Source: an uncultured Myxococcales bacterium (lineage in GTDB: Bacteria; Myxococcota_A; Polyangia; Polyangiales; Polyangiaceae). Taken from it: DNA of 42,179 bases. The stretch spans positions 1 through 42,179 of the forward strand of contig CALMUT010000183.1 of assembly GCA_937872925.1 (NCBI GenBank), in the 5' to 3' direction. The notes under the pieces were generated by a model. The model was not told the origin of the DNA. It saw only the letters and a list, made by a program, of their open reading frames with translations, and did not search any database. This document shows, piece after piece, positions 15,444-22,189 of this stretch (positions within the stretch are counted from its first letter, which is position 1; every line of letters starts with the position of its first letter). The position numbers and the translations under genes were made by a program.

Positions 15444-15598
15444 ACTGCCCCACACCGGACTTCTCAGTCACACCGAACGCGGCGATGGCGACGGCAGTGG
15501 CATACCCCGGCGACAAACCTCTCAATGTAGCGACACTCAAGTCTTTAAGAAACAATAGGTCACCCGAGTATGCCACTGGCGCCATTTATCGTTCGTAA
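15440..15598 (+). CDS. 52-residue protein coupled to the helicase
   Basis: A GTG at 15440 overlaps the helicase stop (GTGA, 15440-15443). The frame reads MNCPTPDFSVTPNAA... to ...EYATGAIYRS and stops at a TAA (15596-15598). It has normal amino-acid composition, with a short helical middle (LNVATLKSLRNNR). It is easily missed because of its size and GTG start. The same overlap type occurs before the primase and before the 61-aa gene, which supports it. Function is unknown; a replication or copy-control role is inference. Confidence 0.6.
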   Translation: MNCPTPDFSVTPNAAMATAVAYPGDKPLNVATLKSLRNNRSPEYATGAIYRS

Positions 15599-15658
15599 TT
15601 CCCCGTCTGCCATTTCTTTTCCAAGAATTACGGCGCGCCGTTTTCGTTGGTTAATTCT
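15594..15658. repeat. AT-rich patch with three GAATTA copies, candidate origin or operator
   Basis: Three copies of a GAATTA core lie in ~65 bp: minus strand at 15594-15600 (CGTAATT), plus strand at 15624-15632 (AGAATTACG), minus strand at 15652-15658 (TAATTCT). Together they form overlapping 7-bp inverted repeats. A perfect 12-bp palindrome ACGGCGCGCCGT (15630-15641) sits between. This is the most AT-rich spot of the element and is close behind the primase/helicase genes. Initiator iterons of a replication origin, or an operator/promoter for the integrase, would both fit. Confidence 0.4.
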
Positions 15659-15677
15659 CCGTCCGAATATTCATTGA

Positions 15678-15962
15678 ACTCTTGGGATCGAAAGCTCTTT
15701 TGCGCATGAAAAACCAACAACCTCAGGGGCTACTGGCCCAGCTAGTTTCGAGCCGACCCAAGAAGACAAGGAAGCGTTTCGGGGTCGCGCTATTTCTCAG
15801 GCAATTCAGCACCTACGTCCGGAACACGAGCCACGCTCAGCGCCGCCAATCACGCGCGACTGGACGCCCGGGGGGCCGCCGTCGCTCAGCTCATCGCGCC
15901 CGCCGCCGCACGACCCGCAGCACGGCACTGGGGGCAACCGACCCCCCACCACCAGGGTTTGA
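15678..15962 (+). other. Open frame with protein-like composition but no start codon
   Basis: From just after a TGA (15675-15677) to a TGA at 15960-15962 one frame stays open for ~94 codons. It has a soluble, acidic/Pro-rich translation (FEPTQEDKEAFRGRAISQ, ...PITRDWTPGGPPS) but no ATG, GTG or TTG near its beginning. The competing frame (ATG 15706 to stop 16005, Arg- and Gly-rich, ending in a GTGA overlap with the next gene) looks less like a protein. Either a short shifted start, a non-canonical start or decay explains this. I see nothing else in 15599-16001. Confidence 0.35.
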
Positions 15963-16001
15963 GTTTGGGCTTGGGTTTGGGGGCGGACTTGGGGGTGGGC
16001 T

Positions 16002-16187
16002 GTGAGCGGCGCCAACGCCAGCGCAAAAGGAGAAACCGACGCCCTACCCCCTCCTTGCGCACGAACCGACGGGGATGCTCACGAACCTTCGCACGCCCTG
16101 GCCCAGGAGACGAAGTCGGTCGACCCGGTCCTCGCCGAGCTACTCGCAGCCCTCATTCTTCGCGATCTCGCGGAACGCAAAAAATGA
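16002..16187 (+). CDS. 61-residue protein coupled to the serine integrase
   Basis: The GTG at 16002 begins MSGANASAKGETD...; the C-terminal helix is acidic/hydrophobic (KSVDPVLAELLAALILRDLA ERKK). Its TGA (16185-16187) overlaps the integrase ATG at 16184 (ATGA), so translation of the two is very likely linked. Small proteins next to large serine integrases include recombination directionality factors, but I have no sequence evidence for that here. The strongly helical end could be a dimerisation or integrase-contact segment. The Pro/Ala-rich first half looks disordered. Confidence 0.6.
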   Translation: MSGANASAKGETDALPPPCARTDGDAHEPSHALAQETKSVDPVLAELLAALILRDLAERKK

Positions 16188-17845
16188 TGGATACTGGGGA
16201 TGTCATGAAGTTCGCGATCTACGCCCGCCGCTCCACAGAAGAACACCAAGCCGCTTCACTTGAAGTTCAAGTGGAAGAGGCGCGCATTTTCTTGCAGAAA
16301 CGGGGCTGGACGATGTCAGCCCCCAAGGTCTTTCTCGACGACGCCGTTAGCCGGGCGGAATTCGTCAAGCGGCCGGGCTTGCATGCGATTCTCGCCGCAG
16401 CCCGCGCCAAGCAGATCAACGTACTCGTTGTCCGAGACGAGTCTCGGTTGGGTGGGGATATGGTGCGCACGCTGATGGTCCTATCCGAACTGAACGATCT
16501 GGGCGTGCGGGTTTTCTACTACGAGAGCGACACCGAGGTCAGTCTCAATGGTCCGACAGAGAAGATGATCCAGGTTGTGCGTGGCTACTCGGCAGAGATG
16601 GAACGTGAGAAGGTTTCCGGTCGCACACGCGAGCACCTCCAAAGCAAAGCGCGTCGCGGCCTTGTCGCGGGTGGCAAGTGCTTCGGCTACGCAAACCGAG
16701 CCGTACACGACGGTGACCAGCGCATTCATGTCGAACAGGACGTCGATCCGAAGCAGGCAGAGGTGGTCCGTTGGATCTTTCAGCAGTACTCAGACGGCTG
16801 GGGAGTGAAGCGTATCGCCAAGGACCTGAACGCCAGGGCCGTCCCCTCACCCCGCGCCGGAAAACGCGGGACCGGTTCGTGGTCCCCGTCTGTGGTCTGG
16901 GAGATGGTGCGCAACGAGCGGTACCGCGGTGTCCTCGTTTGGGGTCGCACGCAAAAAGGGTACTCGGGCGGAACAAAAGTCCGGCGCCAGACCGGTCGAG
17001 AGAGCTGGGTGGTCGCCGAACGCCCGGAACTAAAGATCGTGTCGGACGAGCTGTGGGCTGCGGTGCAGACTCGGATCGGACGCACAAAGCGCGGGTCGAC
17101 CTCAAAAGGCGGCCGGCCCACAAAGTACCTTCTTTCGGGCCTTGCACGCTGCGGAGTATGTGGCGGCCCCCTGACCGTCGCCAACCACCGCAATGGGAAG
17201 GACAGCCTGAAGGTCTACACCTGTGGGTACCACCGTGAGCGTGGCAATGCGGTCTGCGAAAGCACGATCCGGCGCCCGGTGGACTCGTTGAACTCGGCCG
17301 TGGTGGACTGGATCAGGGACGCCGTGTTGAGCGAAGACCTTGTGGTCGAGACCTTAAAGGTGATTCGACACCGACTGATCGAGCGCGCAAGAGTGACGAC
17401 CACAGACACGCCCGACCTTGAGCGCGAAGCGAAGGAGCTGCGGCTGGAGATCGAGCGGCTGGTCGTCGCCATCGCCACGGCGACAGATCCGCCCGCTCCA
17501 ATCGTTCAGGCCATCTCTGACCGCCAGACTCAGCTCGACGCGCTGGAGGCCCGCATACGAGCCTCCAAGGCTGCCCCAGAGGCCATCAGCCTAGAGCTGC
17601 GCCGCATGGAGTCAGAAGCCAAGAAGCGGCTACTGGATCTTCGGGGCGCCCTGGAGCGAAACCCGGCCGAGGCGCGGGCAGTTCTCGAAGGAATTTTTGA
17701 CGGCAAGCTCGTCGCTCACCCCATCGACACCCCCGACGGGCGGCGCTTCCAAGTGGAAGGCACCGCGTCCGTCGGGAAGATGTTGATTTCTGAGTTCAGT
17801 AACTCGGCGTCCCCAACGGGATTCGAACCCGTGTTACAGCCTTGA
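16184..17845 (+). CDS. Large serine integrase running into tRNA-Glu
   Basis: 553 residues from the ATG at 16184 (ATGs at 16187 and 16205 are alternatives; the first is preferred for its ATGA overlap). The resolvase/invertase catalytic domain has KFAIYARRS with nucleophile Ser17, then VVRDESRLGGD and an EMEREKVSGRTREH helix. A recombinase domain follows (~165-270: SDGWGVKRIAKDLNARAVPS), then a zinc ribbon with CGVC (~322-325) and C...C (~346-357), and a coiled coil (~405-500). It inserts and removes the element by site-specific exchange at att sites. Residues 540-553 (NSASPTGFEPVLQP) are encoded by DNA adjoining and within the tRNA-Glu gene, and the stop lies in the anticodon-loop region. The upstream frame to 15959 is open but low-complexity and not believed. 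Confidence 0.92.
   Translation: MMDTGDVMKFAIYARRSTEEHQAASLEVQVEEARIFLQKRGWTMSAPKVFLDDAVSRAEFVKRPGLHAILAAARAKQINVLVVRDESRLGGDMVRTLMVLSELNDLGVRVFYYESDTEVSLNGPTEKMIQVVRGYSAEMEREKVSGRTREHLQSKARRGLVAGGKCFGYANRAVHDGDQRIHVEQDVDPKQAEVVRWIFQQYSDGWGVKRIAKDLNARAVPSPRAGKRGTGSWSPSVVWEMVRNERYRGVLVWGRTQKGYSGGTKVRRQTGRESWVVAERPELKIVSDELWAAVQTRIGRTKRGSTSKGGRPTKYLLSGLARCGVCGGPLTVANHRNGKDSLKVYTCGYHRERGNAVCESTIRRPVDSLNSAVVDWIRDAVLSEDLVVETLKVIRHRLIERARVTTTDTPDLEREAKELRLEIERLVVAIATATDPPAPIVQAISDRQTQLDALEARIRASKAAPEAISLELRRMESEAKKRLLDLRGALERNPAEARAVLEGIFDGKLVAHPIDTPDGRRFQVEGTASVGKMLISEFSNSASPTGFEPVLQP
17808..17845. other. Attachment-site region (one end of the element)
   Basis: The 3' half of tRNA-Glu is shared between the tRNA and the end of the integrase frame, so the crossover probably lies in or beside it. 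A second copy of this sequence should mark the other end. I looked for the core (CCAACGGGATTCGAACCC) and found only short chance matches (near 5472 and 11277). Confidence 0.5.
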
Positions 17846-17882
17846 AAGGGCCGTGTCCTGGGCCTGGCTAGACGATGGGGAC
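17808..17882 (-). tRNA. tRNA-Glu (anticodon TTC)
   Basis: Read on the minus strand, the 75-nt gene folds as a cloverleaf: acceptor GTCCCCA/TGGGGAC, a D arm, the anticodon stem CGGCC/GGCTG around loop CTTTCAA (anticodon TTC), and a T arm ACGGG-TTCGAAT-CCCGT. The discriminator is G, and the following bases are CCG, so CCA is not encoded. It is intact despite the element at its 3' end. Confidence 0.95.
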
Positions 17883-17944
17883 TGAAAGGGGCCGGGAAGA
17901 TAGCCAAAACGCTGCCGCCAGGCAATGGCTGGTTTTGTGCGAGG

Positions 17945-18922
17945 TTAGAGCGGATCTCCGGCCAAAAAGGGTAGCGCGGCGCTCGCCACGGGGGCGACGG
18001 TGGCTTCCAGATCCGTTGGATTGAACCACGCGAACGGCTCCCTCCAAACCGAAGGACGCCACGGATCCGCAAGGACGCCACCTTTGGAGCACTCGATGAG
18101 CAGCGACAGCGCGCCGAATCGCTCGTAGAAATAGTCGAGTTCCATGCCCCGCGCGGTGAAACCGGGCACCCAGCGCGCGGACTGCACGGCTCGGTAGCCC
18201 CGCTTGGGACGCGCGGCTGCTGCAACGCGACGGGCCCAAGCCTCGAGTGCGGCGTGTTCGACGGGACGCGTGCGCATGGCGCCGTAAGGGAAAAGCACAA
18301 CGCCTCCGAAGCTGTGTAGGGACAGCGCGCGATCAACCGGAAGCGACGACAAGCGCTGTACGATCGCCCGCACCTCGGGTTCGCTGGCGGGGCCGCTGCC
18401 GCCGGCAAACGTCCTACGCAGTACGCGCTGTGCAAACGTGTTGGCGCCCCAGAACGAAGGGAAGTTTCGATTGAGGTCCACACCCCGGGCGTTGTGACGC
18501 ACGAATCGACGCACGCCGCCCAAAAGATTGTCCTGCACTTGCAGGACGCCGTCCGGGTTCGCCAGTGGGAACGCAACCACCTGTCGGTCGCTCGCCGGTT
18601 CCCCCAGCCAGTTCTCCAAGATCCGCAGCCCAGTTTCGACGCCGATCCACTCCGTCGGGTGTAGACCGGCGAGCAGAGCGCTGACGGGCGCATCCGGCGG
18701 CCCGATGCGCACGCAGACCAGCGGTTCCCCGCGCACGCTCTTGCCCAGCAACTCCATGCCAGCGCCGCCGTCGGCCAGAGCCAAAATGCGGCGCAGTGTG
18801 GCAGCGTAGTCGCCGTAGGCTCCGAGACCGCGCCGGGAAAGCAGCCCCGCGAGATCCGGTGCTGGGTGCCCCGCGATCGCGCTTTCTAGCGCGGCCCGGG
18901 CAGCTGCGTTTGCGTCCGCCAT
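17945..18922 (-). CDS. M14-family zinc carboxypeptidase
   Basis: 325 residues from the ATG at 18922; the frame runs to 19189, but that extension overlaps the divergent gene and looks non-coding. Zinc ligands are His88 and Glu91 (GLHPTEW) and His203 (LSLHSFGG). DLNRNFP (149-155) supplies the carboxylate-binding Arg/Asn, and Glu277 (LIECSKGG) is the general base. These are the full M14 hallmarks. The enzyme removes C-terminal residues from peptides, possibly murein peptides as in the MpaA-like subgroup. No signal peptide is evident, so it is probably cytoplasmic. It is divergent from the spermidine synthase-like gene, and tRNA-Glu follows it on the same strand. Confidence 0.88.
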   Translation of the reverse strand: MADANAAARAALESAIAGHPAPDLAGLLSRRGLGAYGDYAATLRRILALADGGAGMELLGKSVRGEPLVCVRIGPPDAPVSALLAGLHPTEWIGVETGLRILENWLGEPASDRQVVAFPLANPDGVLQVQDNLLGGVRRFVRHNARGVDLNRNFPSFWGANTFAQRVLRRTFAGGSGPASEPEVRAIVQRLSSLPVDRALSLHSFGGVVLFPYGAMRTRPVEHAALEAWARRVAAAARPKRGYRAVQSARWVPGFTARGMELDYFYERFGALSLLIECSKGGVLADPWRPSVWREPFAWFNPTDLEATVAPVASAALPFLAGDPL

Positions 18923-18959
18923 CCTGGGCAGCTTGCAGCAGTCCCGCGCCGGCGCCAAC

Positions 18960-18980
18960 GCATAACGCAGCGCGTTATGC
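18960..18980. promoter_or_regulatory. Perfect 9-bp inverted repeat in divergent promoter region
   Basis: GCATAACGC (18960-18968), AGC, GCGTTATGC (18972-18980) lies in the 112-bp gap between the M14 gene and the divergent MFS/spermidine synthase gene. The length and symmetry suit a dimeric repressor. A single arm GCATAACGC also occurs at ~1247. Confidence 0.45.
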
Positions 18981-19034
18981 TCCAACACTCGGGTATTGTC
19001 TGTGCCGATGTCGTGACTAAGGTGCACGCCGGCC

Positions 19035-21461
19035 ATGACCACCCAGAGCGTCGCGCTGATCACTGAAGTACCCGTCCGCGGCGATCGGCGCTTTGTCGCG
19101 CTGTACGCGCTGTTTGTGATGAGCGGCGCGGCGGGGCTCATCGACCAGCTTTGTTTCTCCAAGTACCTGACCCACATCGTCGGCTCCACGGCCTACGCCG
19201 TGAGCGCAGTGCTCGCGTCGTTCATGGCGGGCTTGGCATTGGGCGCGCACCTGGGCGGGCGCTTTTTCCGGACGGCGCGGCCGCTACTCGTCTACGGGAT
19301 CCTGGAGCTGGTCGTCGCAGCGTGTGTCGCCCTCAGCCCGTACGCTTTCCACGCGCTCACGCCGCTGTACGTGGGCATCGCCCGCAGCGTGCCGGATTCA
19401 TTGTTCGCACTGTCCGCGGCGCGTTGGTCTCTGGCAATGCTCGTGGTGATCGTGCCGACTACGGCCATGGGCGCCACGCTGCCTCTATTGTCTCGACTCT
19501 TGGGCAACGAACAACCCCAAGACGAAAGCGAACTGCGAGCACGGGAACAGAAGCTCACCCGCCTGTACACAGCGAACACCATCGGCGGCGCCTTAGGCGC
19601 CCTGGGCGCCGCGTACCTGATCCTTCCATGGCTCGGCCTGTCCGGAACCCTCCACGCCGCCGCCGCGCTCAGCGCCGCCGTTGGTGCCCTTGCCCTCGTC
19701 TTGGAGCGCAATGCCAAACGTGCGGCGTCGACGGGCGTCGCAGAAGAAGTCCAAGAAACCGAGGTCCGGGTGCAGCCCCTGCCGGATCGCGAGCTCGTGC
19801 TGCTCTGGTGCTTGGCGGCTTTTTCCGGCTGGGTTGTGTTCGCGTGTGAGGTGGTGTTCACGCACATGCTCGCGCTGATCATCGGCAACAGCGCCTACGC
19901 TTTCGGCCTGATCTTGGCGGTATTTCTGGCTTGCCTGGCCTTGGGGGCGGCCGGCGCTGCCCGCGCCAGTGAGCGCCTTGGCCGCGGCGCGCTCCCCACG
20001 GCTTTGGCACTCAGCGCGCTGTCGCTCGCCCTCACGCTGCCACTCTGGGACCGCTTGCCGTTGTTCTTCGCGGGCACCGGTCGGTACGTCACGTCCTTCG
20101 CCGGGCGCGAAGCGCTACGGGCAGTGGTGGCGCTGTTGATCTTGTTTGTGCCGGTCACCTTGATGGGCCTGACATTCCCGCTGATCCTGGCGCGGGTTGC
20201 TGGCGGAAGCGACCTGGGTCGCTGGGTCGGACGGCTGACGAGTATCAATACCATCGGCGCGGTCTTGGGCTCCCTGGCAACGGGATACGTTGTGCTGCCG
20301 GCGCTGGGCGCCCAACATACGCTGGCCGGGGCCGCGGCTACCTTCGCCCTGTTGTCGCTGTGGGCGGCACACGTGCTGGAGCAGAAGCGCCGCATCCCGT
20401 GGCTGGCGGCGGGTGGCGCTTGTGCCGTCCTGCTGATCACCCCGCGTTGGGATCTGGCCCGCCTGACGGGCGGCTCGAACGTCTACTTCGACGGCCCCAA
20501 TCCTGCGGACAAGGTGCTCATGCTGCGCGAAGACGTGCACGGCGGCGTGACAACGGTGACCGAAGCGAAGGGCGTGCACACGCTCTACACCAACGGGAAG
20601 TTCCAGGGCAACGACGGCTGGGAAATGCACGCCCAGCGCTTTTTCGCCCACTATCCTAGCCTCTTCGTCCCGCGCTTCGATCACGCCCTCGTCATTGGCT
20701 TGGGCACAGGGACGACTCTCGGAACATTGACGGCCTATCCCTGGAAGCAAATCCGCGTGGTGGAGATCAGCCCGGCTATCGTCGAAGCCGCCGGCAAGTA
20801 CTTTACGGGCCCAAACCGCAGCGCGCTGTCGGATCCGCGGGTGGAAGTGGCGCTCGGCGACGGTCGCAACCACCTGCTAGTGACGACGACGCAGTTCGAC
20901 ATGATCAGCATGGAGCTGTCGAGCATCTGGTTCGCGGGAGCCTCAAGCCTGTACAGCCAAGAGTTTTACAAACTGGTGCGGCGTCGCTTGGCTCCAGACG
21001 GCATATTCCAGCAGTGGGTACAACTGCATCACATCTACCCTGAGGACTTCGCAGTCATCTTGCGCACCCTGCGCAGTGAATTCGAACACGTCGCGCTGTT
21101 TCTTGGTGGCGGGCAAGGCATCCTGGTGGCGTCTCCGAAGCCGCTACAGGCGTCCAAAGCGAAGTTGGTCAGCCTGAGCCAGCGCGCTGGTTTCGCCGGC
21201 GTGCTTCCCGACGGACGCGCCTTGGACGAACTGATCAATGACGTGCTCGTCATGGACTCGGGCCTCGATGACTTCCTCGACGACGTCGCACGGAAACACC
21301 CGCTAGCCGCAAGCCGACTCATCTCCAACGACGACAACCTCTTCTTGGAGTACCGCACGCCCCGGGGCAATGTCTTGCCCTGGAGCACTCGGGAGGCATT
21401 GGTCCAAGACCTCACGCGCTTTCGGGAACCCGGGCCCATCGCTGCTCTGCTGAAGGACTGA
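19035..21461 (+). CDS. Fused MFS-type membrane / spermidine synthase-like protein
   Basis: 808 residues. The N-terminal ~480 residues carry about twelve hydrophobic segments with repeated MFS-like signatures (FMAGLALGAHLGGRF, VFLACLALGAAGAARASERL, NTIGGALGALGAAYLILPWL and NTIGAVLGSLATGYVVLPAL). The C-terminal ~300 residues are an aminopropyltransferase/methyltransferase-like Rossmann domain: GLGTGTTLGTL as nucleotide loop, VVEISPAIVEAA, GDGRNHLL and WVQLHHIYPEDF. The family is annotated as fused MFS/spermidine synthase; its true substrate is unsettled, and true polyamine synthesis is doubtful. The start ATG lies at 19035 in a 112-bp divergent gap. Confidence 0.85.
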   Translation: MTTQSVALITEVPVRGDRRFVALYALFVMSGAAGLIDQLCFSKYLTHIVGSTAYAVSAVLASFMAGLALGAHLGGRFFRTARPLLVYGILELVVAACVALSPYAFHALTPLYVGIARSVPDSLFALSAARWSLAMLVVIVPTTAMGATLPLLSRLLGNEQPQDESELRAREQKLTRLYTANTIGGALGALGAAYLILPWLGLSGTLHAAAALSAAVGALALVLERNAKRAASTGVAEEVQETEVRVQPLPDRELVLLWCLAAFSGWVVFACEVVFTHMLALIIGNSAYAFGLILAVFLACLALGAAGAARASERLGRGALPTALALSALSLALTLPLWDRLPLFFAGTGRYVTSFAGREALRAVVALLILFVPVTLMGLTFPLILARVAGGSDLGRWVGRLTSINTIGAVLGSLATGYVVLPALGAQHTLAGAAATFALLSLWAAHVLEQKRRIPWLAAGGACAVLLITPRWDLARLTGGSNVYFDGPNPADKVLMLREDVHGGVTTVTEAKGVHTLYTNGKFQGNDGWEMHAQRFFAHYPSLFVPRFDHALVIGLGTGTTLGTLTAYPWKQIRVVEISPAIVEAAGKYFTGPNRSALSDPRVEVALGDGRNHLLVTTTQFDMISMELSSIWFAGASSLYSQEFYKLVRRRLAPDGIFQQWVQLHHIYPEDFAVILRTLRSEFEHVALFLGGGQGILVASPKPLQASKAKLVSLSQRAGFAGVLPDGRALDELINDVLVMDSGLDDFLDDVARKHPLAASRLISNDDNLFLEYRTPRGNVLPWSTREALVQDLTRFREPGPIAALLKD

Positions 21462-21514
21462 CAAAATCCCGCCGTGACGGGCTAATTCCGGCGTGATACT
21501 GCTTGAGGTCCTCG

Positions 21515-22186
21515 ATGCGGGTGTCCACGCTCCTATTGCTTCCGATCTTGTGCAGTTGCGCCAGCACGGTCCACCGGCTCCCTGGCGCGGTCGAAACCCC
21601 AGGAGGCGCCGCAAACGGAGCCTGCGAGTCAGAGCAATTCTTGACCCTGGCCAAGACGCGCTATCAAGCTCCAGACGCGCCAGGCGCCCGCACGCTGGCG
21701 CCCCGGGATGACGGCACGAGCGTCTATCCCGTCGGCGAGTCCAGCCCAACGAGTGTGTCGACCCTCGAAGAGCGCTTAGGTCGGTCTCCGGCCTTCGACC
21801 GGCACAAGGCAGCCTACGCGAAACACGATCGTGACCGCTGGATCGCCGCGGGCCTTGGGGCCGGAGCCGTCACGGCATTGGCCGTCGGCACCGTCCTCTT
21901 GGTCGGCGCATTTGACACCGAAACGACCACCAAGGCCGACGGCAGCCGGGACGAGAAACAAGTGATCTCCGGCGGTCAGGCCGCTGCCGGTGGCATCGTC
22001 ATTGGCGCTGGCTTCGGGCTCGGCATTGGCGGGATCCTCGTCGCTCCGACGGCCACAGATCGAGCCAACGCCGACGCGGCGCGCTACGTATTCCGTCCCC
22101 CCGAAGACGACATGGCCGAACTGTCAACGCGGGTGCGCAACGCAAACGCACGGGCCCGCGAACGCTGCGCAGCAACGCGACGCTAA
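21515..22186 (+). CDS. Lipoprotein with two glycine-rich membrane-like segments
   Basis: 223 residues from the ATG at 21515 (a TTG at 21503 is in frame). The signal peptide has the lipobox LPILCSC. The middle has two Gly/Ala-rich hydrophobic stretches (AAGLGAGAVTALAVGTVLLV and AAAGGIVIGAGFGLGIGGIL), then a charged C-terminus. The pattern is seen in several unnamed myxobacterial envelope lipoproteins, including the TPR protein at 3917. Function is unknown. It follows the fusion-protein gene by 53 bp and ends 3 bp from the convergent ddl stop. Confidence 0.7.
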   Translation: MRVSTLLLLPILCSCASTVHRLPGAVETPGGAANGACESEQFLTLAKTRYQAPDAPGARTLAPRDDGTSVYPVGESSPTSVSTLEERLGRSPAFDRHKAAYAKHDRDRWIAAGLGAGAVTALAVGTVLLVGAFDTETTTKADGSRDEKQVISGGQAAAGGIVIGAGFGLGIGGILVAPTATDRANADAARYVFRPPEDDMAELSTRVRNANARARERCAATRR

Positions 22187-22189
22187 GCG

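Larger units (their letters stand above)
11338..17845 (+). mobile_element. Integrative element at tRNA-Glu with primase-helicase and serine integrase (minimum extent)
   Basis: A phage-like layout: a divergent control region at ~12.1-12.3 kb, a plus-strand replication module (HTH, unknown, primase, SF3 helicase, small proteins) and a large serine integrase whose gene runs into tRNA-Glu. The right end is set by the tRNA. The left end is not found and may lie in the recombinase cluster, in the decayed DNA at the window start, or outside. No structural, conjugation or mobilisation genes are seen, so it looks like a satellite or an element that depends on a helper for transfer. Confidence 0.65.

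Noticed and set aside
15682..16005. Frame from TTG 15682/ATG 15706 that ends in a GTGA overlap with the 61-aa gene
   Set aside because: Its translation is Arg-rich, then Pro/Gly low complexity, and a different frame in the same DNA looks more protein-like. It is kept only as an alternative.
15959..16183. N-terminal extension of the serine integrase frame
   Set aside because: The extension is low-complexity, overlaps the 61-aa gene in another frame, and serine recombinases start a few residues before the YARxS motif.
18923..19189. N-terminal extension of the M14 peptidase frame
   Set aside because: It overlaps the divergent spermidine synthase-like gene and does not look like a signal peptide.
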